8,347 nt of DNA, taken from assembly GCA_963645945.1 (NCBI GenBank), contig CAVIUA010000046.1, forward strand, positions 1-8,347. Direction: 5' to 3'. The stretch's first letter is position 1; every line of letters begins with the position of its first letter. Below are positions 1 through 5,672 of the stretch, piece by piece. Made by a program: the position numbers and the translations under genes. The stretch is from CAG-877 sp963645945. Its GTDB lineage: Bacteria; Bacillota_I; Bacilli_A; RF39; UBA660. The notes below the pieces were generated by a model that was not told the origin of the DNA, searched no databases, and saw only the letters and a program-made list of their open reading frames with translations.

Positions 1-27
1 AAAAAAGAAGGCAACTTCTTTTTTTTT
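1..27 (+). terminator. Intrinsic terminator of an upstream unit
   Basis: A perfect 10-base-pair stem (1-10 pairs with 15-24) is closed by the stable GNRA-type tetraloop GCAA, and the T-run continues to position 27. The arms are almost all A and T, so the stem is weak, but the layout is classical. It should end transcription of a gene lying to the left of the window. Because the left arm is A-rich it could also act on the minus strand. Confidence 0.7.
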
Positions 28-38
28 ACCAATAAAAA

Positions 39-47
39 TGCTATACT
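39..47 (+). promoter_or_regulatory. Extended -10 promoter of the pgk operon
   Basis: TG-C-TATACT is an extended -10 element (TG at 39-40, hexamer at 42-47). No good -35 exists: at the expected spacing there is only the T-run of the preceding terminator, which fits an extended -10 promoter. Transcription would start near 53-55, giving a leader of roughly 20 bases. That is too short for a riboswitch or attenuator. Confidence 0.5.
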
Positions 48-72
48 TTATATGAATAAGGAGGATTAGCCT

Positions 73-1251
73 ATGAAAACTATAAAAGATATTAATATAG
101 AAGAAAAGAAAGTAATAATTAGATGTGATTTTAATGTACCTATTAAAGATGGAAAGATAATTGATGATACTAGAATTAAAGCTAGTTTAAAAACTATTAA
201 TTATTGTCTTGAACATAATGCTAAAGTTATACTTTTATCACACCTTGGTAGAGTAAAAGAAGAAGCTGATTTAAAGAAAAATGACCTAGCTCCAGTTGCA
301 ACTCGTCTAAGTGAATTATTAGATAAGAAAGTAACATTTGTTAATGCTACAAGAGGTCAAGCTGTAGAAGATGCCATTTCTAATATGAAAGAAAAAGATA
401 TTGTTCTACTTCAAAACACTAGATATGAAGATTTAGACGGTAAAAAGGAAAGCACTAATGATGAAGAACTTGGTAAATACTGGGCTTCTCTTGGCGACGT
501 ATTTATTAATGATGCCTTTGGTACAATACATAGAGCTCATGCTTCAAATGTTGGTATAGCTAGTAATCTATCAAAAACATCAGCAATAGGTTTCTTAATT
601 GAAGAAGAATTAAATGCTTTAAGTGAACTAAATAGTCCTGAACATCCATTTATTGTAATATTAGGCGGCGCAAAAGTTGCCGACAAGATAGGTGTAATTG
701 AAAATTTAGTTACTAAAGCTGATAAAATACTAATTGCTGGTGGAATGGCATTTACATTCTTAAAGGCTGAAGGATACGAAGTTGGAAACTCAATAGTTGA
801 TCAAGAGAGTCTAGACTTCTGTACAGAAATGTTAAAGAATCATTCTGAAAAACTAGTTTTACCAGTCGATGTTAAAGCAACAACAGAATATTCAAATGAT
901 ACACCAATTAAAATTAAGGACATAACAGAACTTGAATATAATGAATTAGGCCTAGACATTGGTTCAAAAACAACAGAACTATATGAAAATTATTTAAAAG
1001 ATGCTAAAATAGTAGTATGGAATGGACCTTTAGGTGTCTATGAATTTGAAAATTATCAAGAAGGAACAAAAGAAATTTTAAAATACCTTGTTGATAATAA
1101 TATAAAAGCTATTTTAGGCGGTGGTGATATTGTAGCCGCTGCAGCAACTCTAGGATATAAAGATAAAGTATATCATGCCTCTACTGGAGGAGGAGCAACT
1201 CTTGAATATCTAGAAGGAAAGAAATTACCAGGAATTGAAGTAATAAAGTAG
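73..1251 (+). CDS. pgk: Phosphoglycerate kinase
   Basis: Catalyses reversible phosphate transfer from 1,3-bisphosphoglycerate to ADP, the first ATP-yielding step of lower glycolysis, in the cytosol. The 392-residue protein has the normal family length and all hallmarks. DFNVP (19-23), DDTRI (31-35), SHLGR (56-60), NTR (115-117) and HRAH (153-156) form the basic 3-phosphoglycerate patch of the N-terminal domain. GGAK (198-201), WNGP (316-319), GGGD (349-352) and STGGGA (370-375) form the nucleotide-binding C-terminal domain. The ATG has an ideal AAGGAGG 8 bases upstream (58-64). It is the first gene of a five-gene operon, and its TAG stop overlaps the ribosome site of the next gene. In many Bacilli gap precedes pgk. 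Here a terminator at the left edge separates pgk from whatever lies upstream. Confidence 0.98.
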   Translation: MKTIKDINIEEKKVIIRCDFNVPIKDGKIIDDTRIKASLKTINYCLEHNAKVILLSHLGRVKEEADLKKNDLAPVATRLSELLDKKVTFVNATRGQAVEDAISNMKEKDIVLLQNTRYEDLDGKKESTNDEELGKYWASLGDVFINDAFGTIHRAHASNVGIASNLSKTSAIGFLIEEELNALSELNSPEHPFIVILGGAKVADKIGVIENLVTKADKILIAGGMAFTFLKAEGYEVGNSIVDQESLDFCTEMLKNHSEKLVLPVDVKATTEYSNDTPIKIKDITELEYNELGLDIGSKTTELYENYLKDAKIVVWNGPLGVYEFENYQEGTKEILKYLVDNNIKAILGGGDIVAAAATLGYKDKVYHASTGGGATLEYLEGKKLPGIEVIK

Positions 1252-1261
1252 GTGACTTCTT

Positions 1262-1780
1262 ATGGCGAAAAAAAGCCTTTTAATAGCAAATCCTTATGAT
1301 AACAGACATACAGAACTTATCAAAAATTATGAAGCTGTGTCACTTCAAGACCATGGAGTATCACACGCTCTAAAAGCTACCAAGGATAAGTATACAGAAT
1401 CTGGTTATAATGATTATATAAGGACTTCAAATGAAGTAGAACAATTCTTATTTCTTGAAGAAGATTCTACCCTAGTATCAGGTTGTATGCTTGACTGCTA
1501 TAAAGACATAAAGTCTTGCTATCTAACACTTCTTCCTTCAAAGAATGAGAGTACTAAAAAGATGATGCTACAAGCAACAACATCATATGCCATAAAAGGT
1601 TTAGGAATGGAAGAAGTATTTATAAATATTAGTAGTTCTGATACTAGAACAGCACTAACAGTCCTAGAATCAGGTTTTGAAGACCTAGGTGAAGATAATG
1701 GCACTAATATTTATCTAGTTGATAAAGACAGCTATCTTGCTAAGGAAGGACTATTAGATGGAAACAATAAAAAACATTAA
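1262..1780 (+). CDS. GNAT-like (acetyltransferase-fold) protein of unknown function
   Basis: A 172-residue soluble protein, second in the pgk operon. The ribosome site AGGTGA (1250-1255) overlaps the pgk stop, and the last 23 bases overlap the next gene, implying translational coupling. Residues about 60-155 read like the core of the GNAT N-acetyltransferase fold: strands near 61-66, 71-78 and 85-91, a helix near 97-114, then GMEEVFINISSSD, a helix ending LESGFEDLG, and a last strand near NIYLV. The segment from the helix through LESGFE is the usual C-terminal GNAT pattern (helix, strand, helix, then G-F). The R/Q-x-x-G-x-G/A loop that grips the acetyl-CoA pyrophosphate is not recognisable; PSKNESTKK stands in its place. 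The protein may therefore be a divergent enzyme or a non-catalytic relative. Substrate unknown, and the fold is assigned by eye. Confidence 0.5.
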   Translation: MAKKSLLIANPYDNRHTELIKNYEAVSLQDHGVSHALKATKDKYTESGYNDYIRTSNEVEQFLFLEEDSTLVSGCMLDCYKDIKSCYLTLLPSKNESTKKMMLQATTSYAIKGLGMEEVFINISSSDTRTALTVLESGFEDLGEDNGTNIYLVDKDSYLAKEGLLDGNNKKH

Positions 1781-2768
1781 AAAAAACAGTATAATATTAT
1801 TAATAATTACTATAATAGTACTCTTTTTACTTCTAAAAGATAATCTAGAAAGTATAGTCGTAACACTATCAAAAATAAATCTCTTTTATCTTTTAATAGC
1901 CATACTATTATACTTTATATATATTGTAACAAAGGCTTATATAATATATAAAAGCGTAAATGAAAAAGACAAATTAACATTTAAAGAGGCTATAAAACAT
2001 AATATAATAACTCAGTTTTTTAATGGTATAACTCCATTTTCTACAGGTGGGCAACCTATGGAAGTATATATGATAGCTGAACATGGAATAAAAGTAAGTA
2101 AAGCAACCAGTGTCACTATAGAAAATTTCATATTTTATCAAACAGCCCTAGTTATCTATGGTGTTATAGCGGTAGCGTGTAACTGGACTTTTAATTTATT
2201 TCCTAAAGTAGCCTTACTTCAACACTTAGTACTTCTAGGTTTTATAATTAACGTAATTGTAGCCGTAGCCTTATACATTATAATGTTATCTAAAACTATA
2301 ACTAGTAAAGTATCTAATTGGATAATTACCTTCTTAGGAAAAATTAAAATTATAAAAAACATTCCCAAAGCTAAAGCATACTGGGATGAAAAACTAGAGG
2401 AATTTCACGATGTTTCTAAAGATTTATTAGGAAAAAGAAAAATATTTATCTTTGGAGTACTAATAAACTTCCTTGGTCTAACTTGCCTATACATAATTCC
2501 ATTATTTATTATGTATGGCCTTCACGACTTTACTAGTCTAAATCCAATGACCGCTATAACTTCATCAGCCTATGTATTGCTAGTTGGCTCATTTGTACCA
2601 ATTCCAGGTGCTTCAGGTGGAATAGAATATAGCTTTGTAAAATTCTTTGGTAATTTTATGCCAACCGTATTACTAAATGCTTTACTAATTGTTTGGCGTT
2701 TTATAACATACTATTTTGGTATGATTTTAGGTGGCTTTTTATTTAGTGCTGAAAAGGAGACTGATTAA
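1758..2768 (+). CDS. Flippase-like membrane protein (LPG synthase TM / UPF0104 family)
   Basis: A 336-residue polytopic membrane protein with about eight hydrophobic segments (near 10-26, 41-64, 84-95, 125-141, 153-176, 229-254, 264-283 and 303-328). Two glycine/proline motifs mark the family shared with the N-terminal half of MprF: TPFSTGGQP (92-100) and PIPGASGGIE (281-290). MprF-type domains move lipids such as lysyl-phosphatidylglycerol across the membrane, but the soluble aminoacyl-transfer domain is absent here, so a transport or flipping role is inferred. The ATG overlaps the end of the GNAT-like gene and has AGGAAGGA at 1743-1750. The next gene, 2 bases downstream, is a glycosyltransferase resembling glycolipid synthases, so moving a glycolipid or precursor to the outer leaflet is plausible but unproven. 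Confidence 0.85.
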   Translation: METIKNIKKNSIILLIITIIVLFLLLKDNLESIVVTLSKINLFYLLIAILLYFIYIVTKAYIIYKSVNEKDKLTFKEAIKHNIITQFFNGITPFSTGGQPMEVYMIAEHGIKVSKATSVTIENFIFYQTALVIYGVIAVACNWTFNLFPKVALLQHLVLLGFIINVIVAVALYIIMLSKTITSKVSNWIITFLGKIKIIKNIPKAKAYWDEKLEEFHDVSKDLLGKRKIFIFGVLINFLGLTCLYIIPLFIMYGLHDFTSLNPMTAITSSAYVLLVGSFVPIPGASGGIEYSFVKFFGNFMPTVLLNALLIVWRFITYYFGMILGGFLFSAEKETD

Positions 2769-2770
2769 AT

Positions 2771-4000
2771 ATGCGAATAGGTTTATTTACAGATTCATAT
2801 CCTCCATTTATAAATGGAGTATCAACAAGTGTTGCGATGCTTAAAAAAGCATTAGAGAAGAAGGGCCATATTGTTTATGTCGTTACAGTTAGTGATAACG
2901 CATTAAAATATGAATATGATGAAGAGGAAAGAATCGTAAGAGTTCCAGGAATCCCTATTGGTATTTATGACTATCGTCTTAGTAGAATCTATCCTTTATC
3001 CATGATTAATACTATGAAGAACTGGAAATTAGATGTAATTCATTCTCATACAGAATTTGGTATAGGTATTCTTGCCCGTTTACTAGCTAAACAATTTGAT
3101 ATACCATTAGTTCACACTTATCATACTTTATATGAAGATTATACTCACTATATAACTCATGGTTATTTTGATAAATCCAGTAAAAAGATAGTTGAGTATC
3201 TAACAAAATTTTATTGTGATAAGACGGCTCATGAATTAATAGTTCCAACAAACAAAATATACAAACTATTTAAAGAAAAATATGAATTCACAAAAAATAT
3301 ACATATAGTACCAACAGGAATAGAAGTAGAACGTTTTTACACAGAAAATGTGGATAAAAGTTATGTACAAACTTTGAAGAAAAAATTAAATATTCAAAAG
3401 AAAGACTTTGTCGTGCTATTTGTTGGTAGACTTGCGTCTGAAAAAAATGTTGAGTTTTTATTAAATGCTCACAAAAAAATGGTTGAAAAACATTCTAATA
3501 TAAAATTAGTTATTGTAGGAGACGGTCCAGACAAAGAAAATTATGAACAACTAGCAACTGACATAGGCATAAGTAAAAATGTTATATTTACTGGTAAAGC
3601 AGCTTGGGAAGAAATGCCATTCTATTACCATTGTGCCGATGTTTTCGCAACTGCATCGACTACCGAAACGCAAGGTTTAACTGTTATAGAGGCCATGGCC
3701 GCAAGCGTTGTGCCATTATGTATAAATGATGAATCATTTCTAGGAACAGTTACTAACGAATTAAATGGTCTTATATTTGAAACAGAAAAAGAATACATCG
3801 AAAAAGTACTGATGTTATATACTGATAGATCTATGTTAGAAAAATATGACAACCAGGCTAGAATTCAAGCTGAACATTGTAGTTCTGCAAGCTATGCTGA
3901 AAGAGTTCTTGAAGTGTATAAAAGAGCACTCATTGATAAAGAAAATGAAAATCGTTTCGGTATAATATCAAAGATAACAAAGAAAATAAAAGGTGAATAA
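2771..4000 (+). CDS. GT4 glycosyltransferase, probable 1,2-diacylglycerol 3-glucosyltransferase
   Basis: A 409-residue GT-B fold enzyme that likely transfers glucose from a nucleotide sugar to a membrane lipid. The N-terminal acceptor domain opens with RIGLFTDSYPPFINGVSTSV (2-21), the glycine-containing first-strand loop of family GT4, and has HSHTEFGIG (91-99) and HTYHTLYEDYTHYI (115-128). The latter resembles alpha-monoglucosyldiacylglycerol synthases of Bacilli. The donor domain shows VPTGIE (180-185), FVGRLASEKN (217-226, with R220 and K225 in the usual phosphate-binding places) and the EX7E pair E299/E307 in TETQGLTVIEAM. There is no signal peptide; a lysine-rich tail (KITKKIKGE) suits peripheral membrane binding. 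AAGGAG at 2754-2759 precedes the ATG, inside the end of the flippase-like gene. The donor and lipid acceptor are inferred; another GT4 specificity is possible. Confidence 0.85.
   Translation: MRIGLFTDSYPPFINGVSTSVAMLKKALEKKGHIVYVVTVSDNALKYEYDEEERIVRVPGIPIGIYDYRLSRIYPLSMINTMKNWKLDVIHSHTEFGIGILARLLAKQFDIPLVHTYHTLYEDYTHYITHGYFDKSSKKIVEYLTKFYCDKTAHELIVPTNKIYKLFKEKYEFTKNIHIVPTGIEVERFYTENVDKSYVQTLKKKLNIQKKDFVVLFVGRLASEKNVEFLLNAHKKMVEKHSNIKLVIVGDGPDKENYEQLATDIGISKNVIFTGKAAWEEMPFYYHCADVFATASTTETQGLTVIEAMAASVVPLCINDESFLGTVTNELNGLIFETEKEYIEKVLMLYTDRSMLEKYDNQARIQAEHCSSASYAERVLEVYKRALIDKENENRFGIISKITKKIKGE
3991..3996 (+). promoter_or_regulatory. Ribosome binding site that fixes the tpiA start
   Basis: AGGTGA lies 5 bases before ATG 4002 and inside the last codons of the glycosyltransferase. 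A GTG in frame at 3993 is part of this site itself and has no upstream ribosome site of its own, so ATG 4002 is chosen. The N-terminus MIVALNNK then lines up with the first strand of triosephosphate isomerases. Confidence 0.75.
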
Positions 4001-4001
4001 T

Positions 4002-4694
4002 ATGATAGTAGCGCTTAATAATAAATGCCATTTAACAAAAGATGAATTTGCTTTATATAAAGAACAATTAAAAAAACTTCAACATAAAGATACAAAAATA
4101 ATTTTATTTCCTTCTAATATTTATTTATCTAATAGTATAGAAGGAATACTAATAGGTAGTCAAAATGTTAGTGCATATGGCAATGGCTCTTATACAGGAG
4201 AAGTATCTGCAGAACAACTAAAATCACTAGATGTTAAATACTCACTTGTAGGACATAGTGAAAGAAAAAATTTATTTTGTGAAACATCTCAAGACGTAAA
4301 TAGAAAAATAACACAATTATTAGCTAACGACATTACACCGATACTATGTGTTGGCGAAAATGAAAAATCAAATGTTGCTTCAGATGTTATTATAAATGAA
4401 TTAAAGGAAGTATATACTAATTTAACGCCCAAAGACATTGAAAGAATAATTATTGCTTATGAGCCAACCTGGTCCATTGGTACAGGTATAATCCCATCTG
4501 GTCAAGAAATAAAAGAAGTAGTTAATCATATAAAAGAGTATTATCCAAACAATTTAATTTTATATGGCGGCAGTGTTAATGATGAAAATATTGAAACACT
4601 AGATAAAGAAAATATTGTTGATGGATATCTCATCGGTGCACTGAGTCTTCATTTAGACAAAATACAACTTCTTATTAATAAAATAGAAAAATAG
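4002..4694 (+). CDS. tpiA: Triosephosphate isomerase, short and divergent
   Basis: Interconverts dihydroxyacetone phosphate and glyceraldehyde 3-phosphate. Catalytic residues are present: N6 and K8 on strand 1 (NNK in place of the usual NWK), H85 in VGHSER, and E154 in AYEPTWSIGTG, the mobile phosphate-gripping loop. SQNVSAYGNGSYTGEVS (53-69), CVGE (116-119) and YGGSV (188-192) also match. With 230 residues it is about 20 shorter than typical bacterial enzymes, mainly in the segment after CVGE. Deviations are the lost strand-1 Trp, I163 where GTGK is usual, and LIGALSL (210-216) where the phosphate-binding LVGGASL is expected. It is last in the pgk operon, 1 base after the glycosyltransferase stop, and is followed by a terminator. 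The identity is secure, but activity may be altered; whether a second tpiA exists cannot be seen here. Confidence 0.93.
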   Translation: MIVALNNKCHLTKDEFALYKEQLKKLQHKDTKIILFPSNIYLSNSIEGILIGSQNVSAYGNGSYTGEVSAEQLKSLDVKYSLVGHSERKNLFCETSQDVNRKITQLLANDITPILCVGENEKSNVASDVIINELKEVYTNLTPKDIERIIIAYEPTWSIGTGIIPSGQEIKEVVNHIKEYYPNNLILYGGSVNDENIETLDKENIVDGYLIGALSLHLDKIQLLINKIEK

Positions 4695-4702
4695 ACAAAA
4701 TA

Positions 4703-4734
4703 GACACTTTCGACAAAAGTTGTCCTTTTTTTTT
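4703..4734 (+). terminator. Intrinsic terminator of the pgk-tpiA operon
   Basis: GACA-CTTT (4703-4710) pairs with AAAG-T-TGTC (4716-4724), with one bulged T (4720) and a 5-base loop, and is followed by nine Ts (4726-4734). It begins 8 bases after the tpiA stop. The loop and right arm contain the 0A box described separately, so the same DNA appears to serve termination of one unit and control of the next. Confidence 0.75.
4708..4718 (-). promoter_or_regulatory. Perfect 0A box (Spo0A binding site) upstream of spo0A
   Basis: On the minus strand this reads TTTTGTCGAAA, which contains the 0A-box core TGTCGAA exactly. It is the only copy of that 7-mer I found in the window on either strand, and it falls in the short spo0A upstream region. 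It lies about 40 bases upstream of the proposed -10. A half-match (TTTTGTC on the minus strand) recurs 18 bases to the left at 4694-4700. Autoregulation of spo0A by Spo0A~P is known in Bacillus; here it is inferred from the site. Confidence 0.7.
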
Positions 4735-4741
4735 CTATCAA

Positions 4742-4750
4742 TTTATCGAA
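4742..4750 (+). promoter_or_regulatory. Second, imperfect 0A box
   Basis: TTTATCGAA matches TTTGTCGAA at eight of nine positions. It sits immediately upstream of the -10 hexamer of the proposed spo0A promoter, in opposite orientation to the perfect box. Spo0A binding here would interfere with, or remodel, polymerase binding. Support is moderate because the mismatch falls in the core G. Confidence 0.4.
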
Positions 4751-4753
4751 CTA

Positions 4754-4764
4754 TGTTATATAAT
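4754..4764 (+). promoter_or_regulatory. spo0A promoter -10 region
   Basis: A consensus TATAAT lies at 4759-4764, with TG at 4754-4755. An overlapping reading, TG-T-TATATA, gives an extended -10. No good -35 is present at 16-18 bases upstream, so an activator or the extended -10 may compensate. No sigma-H type -35/-10 pair was recognised. Transcription would begin near 4771. Confidence 0.5.
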
Positions 4765-4787
4765 TAAAATGCGTGGTAGTATATGAG

Positions 4788-4792
4788 AGGAG
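4788..4792 (+). promoter_or_regulatory. Ribosome binding site that fixes the spo0A start
   Basis: AGGAG lies 5 bases before ATG 4798. An in-frame ATG at 4783 would sit upstream of this site and lacks a ribosome site of its own. Starting at 4798 gives MERTRLLIIDDN, which matches the usual Spo0A N-terminus in length and register. Confidence 0.85.
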
Positions 4793-4797
4793 AAAAG

Positions 4798-5574
4798 ATG
4801 GAGAGAACACGTTTATTAATCATTGACGATAACAAGAGCTTAGTAGAAATGATTAAAGAATATTTCAGTGACAACGCTGATATAAATGTAACATTAACAG
4901 CATATGATGGAGCAGAAGGATTGTTACTAGCAGAAAAGAAAACGGAAGAATATGATGTAATATTATTAGATTTGATTATGCCAGTGAAAGATGGTATGAC
5001 AATACTAGAACAGTTGAAAAAGAAGGAAATAGATAAAGATATTATTGTTCTAACTTCATATAATACACAAGATATGATTAGAAAAGTATCAGAAATGGGA
5101 GTGAGCTATTTTATCTTAAAACCTTTTGAACTAGCTGACTTGGAGAAAAGAATAGTTGAATTAAGAGAAGGAACAAAGTTTACAGGAAAAAGTATTGACT
5201 TGTATCATAATAACTTACAAAAATCAATTACTAATACATTACACGAACTAGGTGTACCATCTCATATAAAAGGTTATCAATATATTCGTGAAGGAATAAC
5301 TTTAGTATATGAAAAGCCAGAATTAGTAGGCGGTATAACAAAAGAGTTATATCCAGAAATCGCTGGTAAATATGAAACAACAGTATCTAGGGTTGAAAGA
5401 GCAATAAGACATGCTATCGAAGTTAGTTGGAACAGAGGTAACTGGCAACTAATGGAAGATATCTTTGGACATAGCGTAGATATTGATAAAGCTAAACCAA
5501 CAAATTCAGAATTTATAGTTACCGTAGCTGATAAACTACGTTTAGAATTTAATAAAGTAGCAACCAACAATTAA
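4798..5574 (+). CDS. spo0A: Sporulation master regulator Spo0A
   Basis: Response regulator that, once phosphorylated, binds 0A boxes and commits the cell to sporulation. The 258-residue protein has an N-terminal receiver domain (about 4-125) with acidic pair D10/D11, phospho-acceptor D58 in LLDLIMP, T86 and K108 in LKPFE. A linker leads to the Spo0A-specific DNA-binding domain (about 145-255). This carries LHELGVPSHIKGY, the recognition region TTVSRVERAIRHAIEVSWNRG and KPTNSEFIVTVADKLRLE, all near-identical to family signatures. No key residue is missing, so a working phosphorelay target is expected. It is a single-gene unit with its own -10, 0A boxes and terminator. The usual neighbour spoIVB is absent; tpiA lies upstream and an ATPase gene downstream. 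The partner kinases are not in the window. Confidence 0.98.
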   Translation: MERTRLLIIDDNKSLVEMIKEYFSDNADINVTLTAYDGAEGLLLAEKKTEEYDVILLDLIMPVKDGMTILEQLKKKEIDKDIIVLTSYNTQDMIRKVSEMGVSYFILKPFELADLEKRIVELREGTKFTGKSIDLYHNNLQKSITNTLHELGVPSHIKGYQYIREGITLVYEKPELVGGITKELYPEIAGKYETTVSRVERAIRHAIEVSWNRGNWQLMEDIFGHSVDIDKAKPTNSEFIVTVADKLRLEFNKVATNN

Positions 5575-5597
5575 GTCCTATTTGTAGGACTTTTTTT
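5574..5597 (+). terminator. Intrinsic terminator of spo0A
   Basis: AGTCCTA (5574-5580) and TAGGACT (5585-5591) form a perfect 7-base-pair stem around the loop TTTG, with a T-run to 5597. The stem starts on the last base of the spo0A stop codon. Confidence 0.9.
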
Positions 5598-5610
5598 CAT
5601 TTCTAAAGCC

Positions 5611-5639
5611 TTGACTAAATAAAAATAAAAAAGTATACT
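5611..5639 (+). promoter_or_regulatory. Sigma-A promoter of the ATPase-gpmA operon
   Basis: TTGACT (5611-5616) and TATACT (5634-5639) are separated by exactly 17 bases, each one mismatch from consensus. This is the strongest promoter match in the window. Transcription would start near 5646, leaving a leader of about 27 bases. The AT-rich spacer and flank may add UP-element-like strength. Confidence 0.85.
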
Positions 5640-5672
5640 TAATTTATAAAATATGTACGGAGGTAACAATTT

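Noticed and set aside
28..72. Riboswitch or attenuator ahead of pgk
   Set aside because: The leader is only about 20 bases and no alternative hairpin is possible.
1519..1704. Minus-strand 61-codon open frame inside the GNAT-like gene
   Set aside because: It lies wholly opposite a better-supported gene, has no ribosome site seen and no family resemblance.
3625..3852. Minus-strand 75-codon open frame opposite the glycosyltransferase
   Set aside because: It covers the conserved EX7E region of a clear GT4 enzyme, so it is a shadow of that gene.
3993..4001. GTG as tpiA start
   Set aside because: The GTG is part of the AGGTGA ribosome site serving ATG 4002, and the family N-terminus fits the ATG.
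4783..4797. Upstream ATG for spo0A
   Set aside because: It precedes the only good ribosome site and would add five residues absent from typical Spo0A.
5277..5570. Minus-strand 97-codon open frame opposite the Spo0A DNA-binding domain
   Set aside because: The plus strand encodes the highly conserved Spo0A C-terminus; the opposite frame shows no motif.
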